Shown here piece after piece: positions 18,146-26,781 of a stretch of 64,000 nt of DNA; the stretch's first letter is position 1; every line of letters starts with the position of its first letter. This DNA is from JAAYZH01 sp964479695 (lineage in GTDB: Bacteria; Bacillota; Clostridia; Saccharofermentanales; Fastidiosipilaceae). Location: contig CAYZSO010000002.1 of NCBI GenBank assembly GCA_964479695.1, forward strand, positions 1 to 64,000, read 5' to 3'. The position numbers and the translations under genes are program-made. A model generated the notes under the pieces. It was not told the origin of the DNA. It did not search any database and worked only from the letters and a program-made list of their open reading frames with translations.

Positions 18146-18207
18146 GCGGTTTGACTACATAAGTATAAATTTAAACTTATGTAGTCAAACCGCTGTAGTC
18201 AAACCGC
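18146..18207 (-). promoter_or_regulatory. 48-bp palindrome with overlapping promoter elements upstream of the aryl-pyruvate operon
   Basis: Two perfect 19-bp arms (18146-18164 and 18175-18193, GCGGTTTGACTACATAAGT and complement) flank a 10-bp centre containing TAAATTTA, so the whole is almost self-complementary. A further copy of TAGTCAAACCGC follows to 18207. On the minus strand TTGACT and TATACT are 15 bp apart, a slightly short sigma-A promoter. The arrangement resembles a repressor-bound operator or a cruciform-forming element about 80-130 bp before the first paaK. Confidence 0.65.
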
Positions 18208-18504
18208 ACTCACCCTTGCACTCACCGTATTCCGTAAATTATATAAGGTTTTAGTAACAAATGTGCCCTTCGGAAAAGAATGGGCAGAAAAGACGTAAAT
18301 TTTTGTTGCAAAATAGTTTCTGTTGCGCTTTTCGCCTCCCATGGTCAGCGCCACAAGGCAGAGTCTTCACCCAAGACGATCCTTCGTGAGTGTTCCCAGA
18401 AGGGTTTCCAAAAGATTTCCAGAAGCATTTCCAAATGGTTTCCGGAAGGATCCCGGAAGAATTTCCAGAAGGATTCCCAAAGAATTTGCACAAAAAATTA
18501 CCGC
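18208..18504. repeat. Degenerate TTTCCAGAAG-type repeats upstream of the terminator
   Basis: From about 18388 to 18490 the sequence is a string of imperfect 11- to 15-bp units such as ATTTCCAGAAG, GTTTCCGGAAG and ATTCCCAAAG. The short open frames here translate the repeat and are not credible genes. The rest of this gap shows nothing I can name. Confidence 0.7.
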
Positions 18505-18548
18505 CAAAAAAGTCCGCAAACACCCGGGTCCCGGGTATCCACGGACTT
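18505..18548 (-). terminator. Rho-independent terminator of the M20 gene
   Basis: On the minus strand the stem AAGTCCG/CGGACTT, with an inner ACCCG/CGGGT stem, ends in a run of six T residues, about 65 nt after the amidohydrolase stop codon. Confidence 0.8.
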
Positions 18549-18613
18549 GTTATGCTATTGGGCGAAGTGATGGGCGAAGTGATGGACGAAGTGATTAACC
18601 TCGGAACGAAGCC

Positions 18614-19810
18614 TTACTTCGTCAAATTCTCGACGGCGAAGGTCACCGCTCCGGTCACACCCACTTGCAGCGCATCTTCATCAATGTCAAATTTACCATT
18701 GTGATGTTCTGCGCCACTGCCGACCTCTTCGTTAGCAATGCCGACAAAAGCCAAGACGGACGGATACTTTTTTGCGTACAAACTGAAAGATTCCGAAGCA
18801 AACCACTTCACGCCCGTCACCAGAGAACCTTCAGGCAAGATCTCGCTTAAGCTCTTCGACACGGCGTTTGCAAGATGCTCATCATTGACGACCGGGTCAG
18901 CAGCAATTCTATGATGTCCGAGGAAGTCAACTTTGCAGAGTTGAGCTTCAGCCGTCAAACTTGCGACGTTGCTCAGGACATCAAAGGCTTTTTTCCCTTC
19001 CGCGACATTGAAGAAGCGGAGGCTTCCCGAAATGTAGACCTTCTCCGGGATGATGTTATACGTTGACCCTCCCTTGATCTGGGTAATCCCCAAGGTTACG
19101 GTTTCGGTGACATTGATCTGATTATTCCAGGCACTGGAAATCCCGTTAAGGACTTGGGCAGCAGCGAAGACAGGATTGATGGATAGATCCGGCCTCGAGC
19201 CATGGCCGCCTTTCCCGATAACCTCAAATTCGATCTCCGCCGCGCCGGCCATGCGGGGGCCAGGTTCCACGCTGATCGTTCCGGACTTCATGAAGGAGGC
19301 TAAGTGCGTGCCATAGACCATGTCTACATCTTTTTTGGCCAAAGCATCCAACATCCCATAGATCCCGGTCCAAATTTCTTCCCCTTCTTCAAAACAGAAG
19401 AGGATTGTCCCATTGAGCTGGTCTTTCACTTCATAGAGAATTTTCATTGCCCCTAAGAGCATCGCTGCATGTCCGTCATGACCGCAAGCATGGCAAACGC
19501 CTTCGTTTGTGGAAATATGGAGTTTCTTCTTCGTTAAATTCTCTTCATCTTCTTGCAAGGGCAGCCCGTCAATATCCGCGCGCAAAGCAACGGTTTTGCC
19601 GGGACGGCCGGTATCCAATGTGGCAATAAAACCTGTCGTGGAGACCATTTCTATGGGCAAACCCAATTTCTTGACTTCTTCTTGCAAGAACTTGGTGGTT
19701 TCGAATTCTTGCCCAGCTACTTCAGGGATTGTGTGTAAATACCCTCGTGTTTGTTTGACATAATCATTGACGTCGCTGACTTTCTGTAAAATCGTATCGC
19801 GATCTAGCAT
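18614..19810 (-). CDS. M20-family metal-dependent amidohydrolase
   Basis: Cytosolic zinc amidohydrolase of the M20D (aminoacylase/HipO/AbgB-like) class, 398 residues. Metal-ligand segments are visible: CHACGHDGHAAMLLG, FCFEEGEEIWTG, and the C-terminal GSGAEHHNGKFDID. Members hydrolyse N-acyl amino acids or small peptides; the substrate is not predictable. It lies 154 bp downstream of a YfcC-type carrier on the same strand, and the same carrier plus M20 pairing recurs at 34965-37953, suggesting import and hydrolysis of one compound. AAAGGAG precedes the ATG at 19810. Confidence 0.9.
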   Translation of the reverse strand: MLDRDTILQKVSDVNDYVKQTRGYLHTIPEVAGQEFETTKFLQEEVKKLGLPIEMVSTTGFIATLDTGRPGKTVALRADIDGLPLQEDEENLTKKKLHISTNEGVCHACGHDGHAAMLLGAMKILYEVKDQLNGTILFCFEEGEEIWTGIYGMLDALAKKDVDMVYGTHLASFMKSGTISVEPGPRMAGAAEIEFEVIGKGGHGSRPDLSINPVFAAAQVLNGISSAWNNQINVTETVTLGITQIKGGSTYNIIPEKVYISGSLRFFNVAEGKKAFDVLSNVASLTAEAQLCKVDFLGHHRIAADPVVNDEHLANAVSKSLSEILPEGSLVTGVKWFASESFSLYAKKYPSVLAFVGIANEEVGSGAEHHNGKFDIDEDALQVGVTGAVTFAVENLTK

Positions 19811-19849
19811 CGTGTGCTCCTTTCTGTTTCCGGTGCATTTCTACCGGTG

Positions 19850-19964
19850 ATTGTCCACTGTTTCTCCACCGCTTTTTCTAGTGGATTGCCAGTGGACTTT
19901 CTAGTAGATTTCCAGTGGATTTTCCGGGGATTTCCAATGGACATTCAGTGGACTTTCATTCGGT
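19850..19964. repeat. Degenerate TTTCCAGTGGA repeats
   Basis: The spacer between the carrier and the amidohydrolase consists of imperfect units such as CTAGTGGATTGCCAGTGGAC and GATTTCCAGTGGATTTTCC. No other signal seen. Confidence 0.75.
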
Positions 19965-21362
19965 TTAGAGGCCGGTCCATCCTGTAACACCCAGTATATA
20001 CAAGACAACCATACACACGGCGAACATGATGAGAATGATCGGCATAACCCATTTCACCCATTTCGTATACGGGACACCGGCTACCTCCAAGGAACCGACG
20101 GTGGCGCCAAGCGCTGGAGAAATCAGGTTGGTGAAGCCGTCACCATATTGGAATGCCGATACGGCGAGCTGCGGTGTCATACCCAAAGCCTGCGCCATAG
20201 GCCCGATGATCGGGAAGAGGATGGCGGCTTTGCCACTTGCTGAAGGAATGAAAATGTTGATGACCGAAATGACGATTGCCATGCCGATGGCAGCAAAAGC
20301 TACCGGCACATTACGCAGAGGCAAGGTCGCGTAGTACACAATTGTGTGGAGGATGTTGCCGTTTGTCATGACGAGACTCATGGTGCTTGCCAAACCTATG
20401 ATGTAGCAGACAAAGCCCATGCCGCCGGCGCCTTTGGCAAAATTATTACCGAATGTCTCTTGATTCTGACCATAGATGATTGCTGCAATGATACATGCGA
20501 GGAGGTTGATTGCCAGCATGTACTCGTGTGTTTTGCCCTCAACTAAGAAGAAATAAACAATCACTACGTACTGAAGCAGGAAGACCAACGTTACCGCTAC
20601 GGACCTGGGATTGAGCTTCACTTCTTGCAGCTCTTCTTTTTCACTGTTATCCAGCCAATCCGTATTGCCCATGAGGGAAGCTTCGGGATTCTTGGTGATC
20701 TTGAGGGCGTAACGGGTGAGATAGAACGCACCAATGGCCAGGCAAATAAACATAACCAGAATTCTTACGCCGAACCCTGAGTAGACCGGCAGATCCATCA
20801 TCAACTGAGGAATCATCAAGTTGGTTGGGCCTGTACCGAATCCTACGAATGCCGCGAAGAAGGTTACGCCGACTGCGCAAATTGGATCCAATCTCAATTT
20901 CTTAGCGACCATCAGGCCTACCGGAACGATTGCGATCATGTGGTCACCGCCGCCGAAACCGCCGATGATTCCGATAAGGAAGAAGACGATGGGGATCAAG
21001 ACTTTGACGCCTTTGTCCTGTAATTTGTAGACGGCCCAATTGACAATATCGTCAATTGCACCTGTTCCTAAAATTACGCTGACGCTGCCGCCCATCGTGA
21101 GAAGCAGAGCGATGACTAGGCCGGAATTACGAATACCGGGGAGGATTAAGAGCAATGCTTCCCAGGGATTGACCGGTGTTTGCTCGGGCAGAAGCGAAAA
21201 TTGATCACCAAGGATCGTGCCATCTGCGTCTTTGGCAAATTGGCCTGCTGGAACGACATAAGTCAGAAGACTCATGAGAAGAATCAGGCCTAACATCAAA
21301 ACGAGCAGATGCGGCATTTTGAAGCCTTTTTTCTTCTTTTCTTTCTTTACTGTTTCACTCAT
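19965..21362 (-). CDS. YfcC-family (DcuC-like) carboxylate/amino-acid carrier
   Basis: A 465-residue inner-membrane carrier with about 12 hydrophobic segments. The N-terminus is a short basic tail, then LLVLMLGLILLMSLLTYVVPAGQF, which is diagnostic of YfcC/DcuC relatives, and later FIPSASGKAAILFPI and GDGFTNLISPALGATVGSL, the repeated re-entrant-loop motifs of the ion transporter superfamily. YfcC proteins are annotated as C4-dicarboxylate or basic amino acid carriers, without firm proof. The M20 gene immediately downstream parallels AbgT-AbgAB logic, so an acylated amino acid is a reasonable substrate. AAAGGAG precedes the ATG at 21362. Confidence 0.88.
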   Translation of the reverse strand: MSETVKKEKKKKGFKMPHLLVLMLGLILLMSLLTYVVPAGQFAKDADGTILGDQFSLLPEQTPVNPWEALLLILPGIRNSGLVIALLLTMGGSVSVILGTGAIDDIVNWAVYKLQDKGVKVLIPIVFFLIGIIGGFGGGDHMIAIVPVGLMVAKKLRLDPICAVGVTFFAAFVGFGTGPTNLMIPQLMMDLPVYSGFGVRILVMFICLAIGAFYLTRYALKITKNPEASLMGNTDWLDNSEKEELQEVKLNPRSVAVTLVFLLQYVVIVYFFLVEGKTHEYMLAINLLACIIAAIIYGQNQETFGNNFAKGAGGMGFVCYIIGLASTMSLVMTNGNILHTIVYYATLPLRNVPVAFAAIGMAIVISVINIFIPSASGKAAILFPIIGPMAQALGMTPQLAVSAFQYGDGFTNLISPALGATVGSLEVAGVPYTKWVKWVMPIILIMFAVCMVVLYILGVTGWTGL

Positions 21363-21778
21363 CCTGTTTACTCCTTTTTTGTGTTTTTGGGTTTTGTAGT
21401 TTTGTGTTTTTGAGGTTTTGTGGTTTTAGCAAAATGTTCCCGGGCTCAAGTGCACCGGTGAGAAGAAAGGTAAATTCACTAATTGGATTCTCTTTTAGCG
21501 ATTTTGTAATCTTTCTATCAAGCTCTTACTGAAAACTGTACAACTAAACCAATCCTTTCTTGATTTTTTGCTGATATAATCTACTAATGAGTTTAGAGGC
21601 TCACAAAAAATTATCAAAAACTTCATTTTTCCTCACACGAAAATTATTTTTGGTTTTTTTGACTTTAAAGAGAAAAATAACGCTAAAATATATCGAATTT
21701 ACTTTTTTCTTTGATTATTTGTTTTATTCATGATTTTTTTAATTTGTAGGAAAAATTACAGACGGGAAGGCGGCGATT
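21363..21778. promoter_or_regulatory. AT-rich divergent control region; extended -10 at 21572-21580 (plus)
   Basis: The 416-bp gap between the carrier and the XRE regulator contains no gene. On the plus strand TGATATAAT (21572-21580) is a perfect extended -10 element, about 195 bp before the regulator. Further on, TTGACT with TAAAAT at 19-bp spacing near 21658-21690 is a weaker alternative. Repressor sites could not be identified by eye. Confidence 0.5.
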
Positions 21779-22483
21779 ATGTCTGACATTAGTGAAGAAG
21801 TAGGAAAACGAGTCCGGAATTACCGAACTCAGCGGAATTTGACCCTTACCGACCTTTCCGAGATGATAGGCAAGAGTCCTTCAACAATTTCCAAATACGA
21901 GAACGGTCAGATTTCGATCGACATTGAAACCTTGTATGATTTGGCCAAAGCCTTCTCAATCCATGTTGAGCAGTTACTCCATGTTAAACGGGATCCGCCG
22001 CTAGCGAGTAGCAAGGAAACGATCCCGGCTTTTTTCAAAAATGTTGTTCAGTTCTATTCCTATTCCTACGATGGCAGAAATAACAAACTGATGCGCTGCG
22101 TCTATGATGTGTCTTCACAAGTGGATACCAATAAATTTACCATTGTGCTGTACATGAATTATGAGAACTTTGACAAATATCAGATCTGCGAAAACATCTA
22201 TCACGGAACGATTGAACACTTCGATGCAATTACGAATATTCACTTAACAAATCAGGATACACCCATGGAGAAGGCATCGATCCAGATCCTGGCCTCCTAC
22301 TTGGATTCCTCGACGAAATGGGGTTTGTGGACTGGCTTATCGTCTAGGCCCATGATGCCGGTCGCATCGAAGATGCTGTATACCAGGGAGAGACTCGAAG
22401 AGGATGAGCAGCTTATCGAGAAGCTGAAGATCTCCAAGGAAGACATTCGCTTAATGAAGTTATTCAACATGTTTTCGGTTTGA
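21779..22483 (+). CDS. XRE-family helix-turn-helix transcriptional regulator
   Basis: A 234-residue regulator. Residues 8-62 form a classical Cro/C1-type HTH (VGKRVRNYRTQRNLTLTDLS, then SPSTISKYENGQ). The remaining 170 residues are a probable sensor domain, rich in Tyr and Asp, that I do not recognise. It is divergent from the YfcC carrier/M20 genes, so it is the obvious candidate for their control, possibly responding to the carrier substrate. GGAAGG lies upstream of the ATG at 21779. Confidence 0.85.
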   Translation: MSDISEEVGKRVRNYRTQRNLTLTDLSEMIGKSPSTISKYENGQISIDIETLYDLAKAFSIHVEQLLHVKRDPPLASSKETIPAFFKNVVQFYSYSYDGRNNKLMRCVYDVSSQVDTNKFTIVLYMNYENFDKYQICENIYHGTIEHFDAITNIHLTNQDTPMEKASIQILASYLDSSTKWGLWTGLSSRPMMPVASKMLYTRERLEEDEQLIEKLKISKEDIRLMKLFNMFSV

Positions 22484-22582
22484 TTTTCTCCACTCCATCG
22501 CAGCTGGCCTGCAGCAGCTGGCCCGCATGTACACAAGATCCGACTGGCCTCATGCCCATATGCCCGCATGAATATAGGCCAT

Positions 22583-22608
22583 AAAAAAAAGAGGGCCGAA
22601 GCCCTCTT
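22583..22608 (-). terminator. Rho-independent terminator after ridA
   Basis: On the minus strand the stem AAGAGGGC, loop TTCG, GCCCTCTT runs into eight or more T residues. It lies 25 nt beyond the ridA stop and ends the malY-to-ridA transcription unit. Confidence 0.92.
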
Positions 22609-22632
22609 CCAAAAATCTCTGCAATAACAGAA

Positions 22633-22992
22633 TTACTTAAAAGCAACGACTTCAATCTCGACGAGGGCGGCTTTGGGCAAATTAGCAACTTCAACCGCAG
22701 ACCTAGCTGGATAAGGCTCAGCGAAGAACTGCCCGTAGACCTCGTTCATCTTGCCGAAGTCCTCAATTTTATCAAGATAAACGGTTGTCTTGATTACATC
22801 ACTCATGCTGTAGCCTTCGGATTCCAAAATCGCCTTGACATTTGTGAGGGATTGCTTGGTCTGCTCCTCAATGGTCTGGGCTTCGATCGCGTTCGTCTCG
22901 GGGTTCAGCGGGAGCTGGCCCGAGGCATACAGGAAACCGTTGACTATGCGGTGGGAAGAATAGGGACCTACGGCTGCGGGAATTTTACTCAT
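22633..22992 (-). CDS. ridA: RidA-family enamine/imine deaminase
   Basis: A 119-residue protein with the YjgF/RidA signature: IPAAVGPYSSHRIVNGFLYASGQLPLNP at the N-terminus and PARSAVEVANLPKAALVEIEVVA at the C-terminus, including the arginine (PARSA) and terminal glutamate of the active RidA clade. RidA hydrolyses 2-aminoacrylate and related enamines formed by PLP lyases and dehydratases. That fits its place 130 bp downstream of the M20 gene in the cluster with a MalY-type C-S lyase, and next to the serine dehydratase genes. AAAGGAG precedes the ATG at 22992. Confidence 0.93.
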   Translation of the reverse strand: MSKIPAAVGPYSSHRIVNGFLYASGQLPLNPETNAIEAQTIEEQTKQSLTNVKAILESEGYSMSDVIKTTVYLDKIEDFGKMNEVYGQFFAEPYPARSAVEVANLPKAALVEIEVVAFK

Positions 22993-23122
22993 ATGTTTCT
23001 CCTTTTTTCTTGTGGAACTTCGCTCTGACTGCTTTTTGTGCGTGTTTTGACGTTCGTGTCTTGTTTGATTCTACATCAGTCGAGAAGCTGAGGCAAAGTC
23101 ACTACTTTCCACATATTATCAT

Positions 23123-24301
23123 TTAATCGTTCAAGAACTCTAATGCTGTGCCTAAATAGATCTGGACGCCAGACTTCATGGCCTCTTCTTTCCAGGAAAA
23201 CTTCGGATGATGATTGACATAGACCTCGTCCCCTTCGTGACCTGCAAAGAGGAAGAAATAAGCACCTGGTGTGTTCGTGGCATTCATAAAGTAACTGAAG
23301 TCGTCACTTCCCAGCTCATAATCTTCATACTGGACAAAATCAGGGCCCAAATATTTCTCGACCACATTTCCTACTAGGCTTGCAATCGCTGGATCGTTGA
23401 TCACCGGCTCATAGCCTTTTACGTAATCAATATCCACGGTACAGCCGGTGATTTTTGCAATCCCATCAGCAATGTCGTAGATTTTGTTTTTGGTAATTTC
23501 TGTGGATTCCAAATCAAAGGAGCGGACATTCATAGAAAGTTCTGCCTTATCCGCAACAATATTCACTGCCTTACCAGAATGGAGTGTGCCAACACTGATA
23601 ATCTCGGTCCTCTTCGGGTCGATGAAGCGGCTGACGATTTGTTGCAAGGCAACTACAAATTGACAAGCAGCAAGTAGGGCATCGTTGGCCAGGTGAGGTT
23701 TGGAGGCATGACCGCTCTTCCCGGTGATTGTGACATTCACTACATCGCAACCGATGCTGACATCTCCGCCTTTTACGCGGACAATTCCGCATTCTTCGTG
23801 GGGAACTAAGTGTGCCGCAATAATGGCATCCACATGAGGGTTTTCCATGACGCCCGCTTCGACTAGGAAAACAGAGCCGCCGGGAAACTTCTCTTCCGCA
23901 TGCTGGAAGATGAGTTTGACAGAGCCGGAGAACTGATCGCGGTTTTCACAGAGGACCTTTGCCGTTCCCAGTAACATCGCGACATGTCCATCATGGCCAC
24001 AAGCATGCATCACGTTGTCGTGTTTGGAAGCAAACGGCAGGCCGGTTTCTTCATTCACCGGAAGGCCATCAATGTCTGCGCGGATGGCTAGGCATTTACC
24101 GGGCTTCGTGCCATTGACAAGGCCAATGACTGCGGTTTCGCACATGTAGTCTACTTGGTCGACGCCAAATTCTTTGAGCTTCTCATAGATGAATTTGGAC
24201 GTGTTTACTTCCTCGTAACTGAGTTCCGGATGCTCATGGAGATGTCTTCTCCAACCCACCATTTCGTCATAGATCTTTGTAACTTCTGTTTGTACATTCA
24301 T
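23123..24301 (-). CDS. M20-family amidohydrolase (N-acyl amino acid hydrolase type)
   Basis: A 392-residue M20D enzyme: GWRRHLHEHPELSYEE near the start, AIRADIDGLPVNEETGLPF, MHACGHDGHVAMLLG, FQHAEEKFPGG, and GSDDFSYFM near the C-terminus, so all usual metal and catalytic residues are present. The gene begins 12 bp after the transporter stop, with AAAGGAG before the ATG at 24301. In this operon it may deacylate an imported conjugate whose freed Cys-S or similar moiety is then cleaved by the C-S lyase. That role is inferred from context only. Confidence 0.9.
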   Translation of the reverse strand: MNVQTEVTKIYDEMVGWRRHLHEHPELSYEEVNTSKFIYEKLKEFGVDQVDYMCETAVIGLVNGTKPGKCLAIRADIDGLPVNEETGLPFASKHDNVMHACGHDGHVAMLLGTAKVLCENRDQFSGSVKLIFQHAEEKFPGGSVFLVEAGVMENPHVDAIIAAHLVPHEECGIVRVKGGDVSIGCDVVNVTITGKSGHASKPHLANDALLAACQFVVALQQIVSRFIDPKRTEIISVGTLHSGKAVNIVADKAELSMNVRSFDLESTEITKNKIYDIADGIAKITGCTVDIDYVKGYEPVINDPAIASLVGNVVEKYLGPDFVQYEDYELGSDDFSYFMNATNTPGAYFFLFAGHEGDEVYVNHHPKFSWKEEAMKSGVQIYLGTALEFLND

Positions 24302-24313
24302 GGGTGGACTCCT

Positions 24314-25477
24314 TTATAGCATGTTCGCGACAACACCGGCGATGAGGACGGATGTAATAGAAACGCTGATGATACCGGCGATCACCATGTTCGGCTGCAG
24401 ATACTTCCTGAGCATATCTTTTTCTTCATCATTCGTCCCTACACTCGTTGAAATTTCGTTTGCCAGAATGTAGGTTGTCGGGAAGCCAAAGAGCGCAGAG
24501 GAGGCTATGGCTGTACTCATGTACCAACTGTAGTTAAGAATTTTTCCAATGATAAAGGCACTGATAAACATGGATAGAACTCCAACGACGAAGACAACGA
24601 TGAGAGGGTAAATCTGATCGAGAAGCATCTGAGGTGTAGCCTCTACCAGGCCTTTGAAGGCGGCGATCGGAGCGGCGGCCATAACAAAGACGCTGCCGTT
24701 GGCTTTGTTAATCGCATCACTTTGTAAGAAACCCAATTCTTTGAAGACTAGGCCTAGGACAAGGCAGATCACCAAGGCATTGACCTTGCCGCCGGTCAAT
24801 CCGGATAAAGCATAGGAAATGACCGCTACGATCATGAGCATGGCAATCTTCGCATTATCACTCAAATAAGCTTTCGGTATCTTATCGACGAAGGCGACTT
24901 TCTCGATTTTCTTGCCTTCGCTCCATGGCTCGCCGGCACCCATGGAATTCGATTGCAGGTAGAGTCTCGCTTCTTTTTTCAGGCAAAAAGAGGCGATCGG
25001 GATCCCGACAAAGTTTTGCATAACAAGAACAACGGTAACGAAGACAACAAGATCCGCTCTGCCAATAGCTTGAGCAGCTTCTTGCATGATCAGCGCAGCA
25101 ACGATGGCACCGGAAACTACGGGACCTGCTACGATGGCATATTCTCTGGCTACAAATAACGGGGCAATCAAAATGACGCCAAGCGAAATCGCAACACAGG
25201 TAAAGAGTGCGACGACGACGGTTTTCCACAGGGTTTTGAAGTCGCGTAATTTGATCGTGGTGCCCATGTGGACCATGAGGATTGCTACCAGTGAGCCTGA
25301 AACAAAGGTCAATCCGGAATCATCAAAGAAGGTCTTAGGTAGGAAAGTCCAGAAGCCGATTAGATAGAAGACAAAGGCAAAAAGCATCATGGAGATGGTT
25401 CCTTTGGTCTTGGTTGAGATGGTGTCGCCTATGGCATAGACGATAAAAATAAGCATAAAAGCGATTAGTGCAGTCAT
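24314..25477 (-). CDS. Polytopic membrane transporter of unrecognised family
   Basis: A 387-residue integral membrane protein with about ten hydrophobic segments and an internal-repeat feel (VSGSLVAILMVHMGTTIKLRDF in the first half). The layout and the motif GPVVSGAIVAALIMQEAAQAIG recall sodium-dependent carriers such as GltS or related exchangers, but I cannot assign a family securely. The ATG at 25477 overlaps the end of the C-S lyase gene by four bases. Its neighbours suggest uptake of the lyase/M20 substrate. Confidence 0.65.
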   Translation of the reverse strand: MTALIAFMLIFIVYAIGDTISTKTKGTISMMLFAFVFYLIGFWTFLPKTFFDDSGLTFVSGSLVAILMVHMGTTIKLRDFKTLWKTVVVALFTCVAISLGVILIAPLFVAREYAIVAGPVVSGAIVAALIMQEAAQAIGRADLVVFVTVVLVMQNFVGIPIASFCLKKEARLYLQSNSMGAGEPWSEGKKIEKVAFVDKIPKAYLSDNAKIAMLMIVAVISYALSGLTGGKVNALVICLVLGLVFKELGFLQSDAINKANGSVFVMAAAPIAAFKGLVEATPQMLLDQIYPLIVVFVVGVLSMFISAFIIGKILNYSWYMSTAIASSALFGFPTTYILANEISTSVGTNDEEKDMLRKYLQPNMVIAGIISVSITSVLIAGVVANML

Positions 25478-26649
25478 TTGAGTACTCCTTCACCCTCAAA
25501 GGTCTTGACGATTCTGTTTAGTGCTTCTGTTAAGGTGGAACGGCTGGTTGCAAAATTGATTCTTGCGAAGCCATGTCCTTCTGTGCCAAATTCCTCACCA
25601 AAGGACAAAGCAACCTTTGCCTTCTCAAGGAAAACTTCTTTCAATTTTTCCGGACTAAGTCCATAGGCTCGGAAGTCGAGCCACGCGATATACCCTGCCT
25701 CAGGACGAATGAGCTTGATGGCGGGGGCTTTGGCCTGTAAAAAATCTTGGAGATAATCCAGATTCGCCTGGAGGTACGAACTCACCTCGTTAAGCCACGG
25801 CTCGCCCTTGGTATAAGCGGAACGAATGGCGGCCATGCTGAAGATGTTCGTGGCGTAGTTTAGGTTGTAACCGATGAGGAAATCATCAAAAGCAGCCTTC
25901 AAATCCTCGTTCGGAATGGTAACGATGGCATAGCTAAGCCCTTGCAAATTGAAAGCCTTGGTCGCAGAGGTGATGACGATTCCGTGATTCTTAGCCTTCT
26001 CGTTGACGGATGTATAAACGATGTGTTTATGCCCATCGAAAGTGATCTCGGCATGAATCTCATCGGATACAACCAGCACATGGTGCTTCTCGCAAATGTC
26101 AGCTATGGTCTCCAGCTCACTTCTGGTGAAGACTCTGCCGGATGGATTCTGGGGGTTGACCATTAAGAACAATTTGACATCGTTCTTGATCATTGCCTCT
26201 TCGAATGAGGCGAAGTCGATCGTATACTTGCCGTCTTGGAGCACCAGCGGGTTCTCGACGAAATTCCTCTTTCCCTTCTTGATCTCAATGACGAGCGGAG
26301 AAAAATAGGGGCCATGCATCATGACAGACTCGCCCTCGCGGGTGAAACAGTCGATGAGAAGTCTGATCCCCAGATTCATTCCCGGCGTGTTGGTGAGCCA
26401 TTCCTTCTTGATCTTGTAGTTGTGCCTTCTCTCATTCCATTGAATGATTGCTTGATAATACTCGTCGCTTTTTGACTCATAGCCAAAAACGCCTTCTTCT
26501 GCCCTTGCGATGAATGCCTCCCGGATGACTTCTGCACTCTTGAAATCCATGTCGGCACTGGCCATTACAATCATGTCTTCTTGCTTGTACGCGTCCCACT
26601 TTAGTGAATGTGTGTTTCTTCTGTTCACTACTTCATCAAAGTTTGCCAT
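25474..26649 (-). CDS. MalY/PatB-type PLP-dependent C-S beta-lyase (aminotransferase fold)
   Basis: A 391-residue fold-type I PLP enzyme. Typical MalY/PatB segments: RRNTHSLKWD at the start, MASADMDFKSAEVI, NTPGMNLGIRLLID, MVNPQNPSGRVFT, VVSDEIHAEI and SATKAFNLQGL with the PLP lysine. Such enzymes cleave cystathionine or other cysteine S-conjugates to pyruvate, ammonia and a thiol via 2-aminoacrylate. The start at 26649 is chosen for AAGGAGG just upstream; the ATG at 26664 lies upstream of that site. It is the first gene of the unit controlled by the promoter at 26680-26708 and is divergent from gntR. Confidence 0.9.
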   Translation of the reverse strand: MANFDEVVNRRNTHSLKWDAYKQEDMIVMASADMDFKSAEVIREAFIARAEEGVFGYESKSDEYYQAIIQWNERRHNYKIKKEWLTNTPGMNLGIRLLIDCFTREGESVMMHGPYFSPLVIEIKKGKRNFVENPLVLQDGKYTIDFASFEEAMIKNDVKLFLMVNPQNPSGRVFTRSELETIADICEKHHVLVVSDEIHAEITFDGHKHIVYTSVNEKAKNHGIVITSATKAFNLQGLSYAIVTIPNEDLKAAFDDFLIGYNLNYATNIFSMAAIRSAYTKGEPWLNEVSSYLQANLDYLQDFLQAKAPAIKLIRPEAGYIAWLDFRAYGLSPEKLKEVFLEKAKVALSFGEEFGTEGHGFARINFATSRSTLTEALNRIVKTFEGEGVLK

Positions 26650-26679
26650 TTTTCCCTCCTTCACTGGCGGTTTTGCTTG

Positions 26680-26709
26680 ATTATATGCTCATTTTCTCTT
26701 GCATGCAAG
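26680..26709 (-). promoter_or_regulatory. malY-type operon promoter with overlapping palindromic operator
   Basis: On the minus strand, TTGCAT (26703-26708) and a perfect TATAAT (26680-26685) are 17 bp apart. The -35 hexamer lies inside the 12-bp palindrome CTTGCATGCAAG (26698-26709), and ACTTGCAT recurs 15 bp further upstream. A repressor bound there would block the promoter; the divergent GntR regulator is the natural candidate. Confidence 0.7.
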
Positions 26710-26781
26710 TGTTGAATGCAAGTAATTGAGAAATATTTTTGTTACACTTAGGCTAACTTTATGAATTTGCTAGGAGATGCT

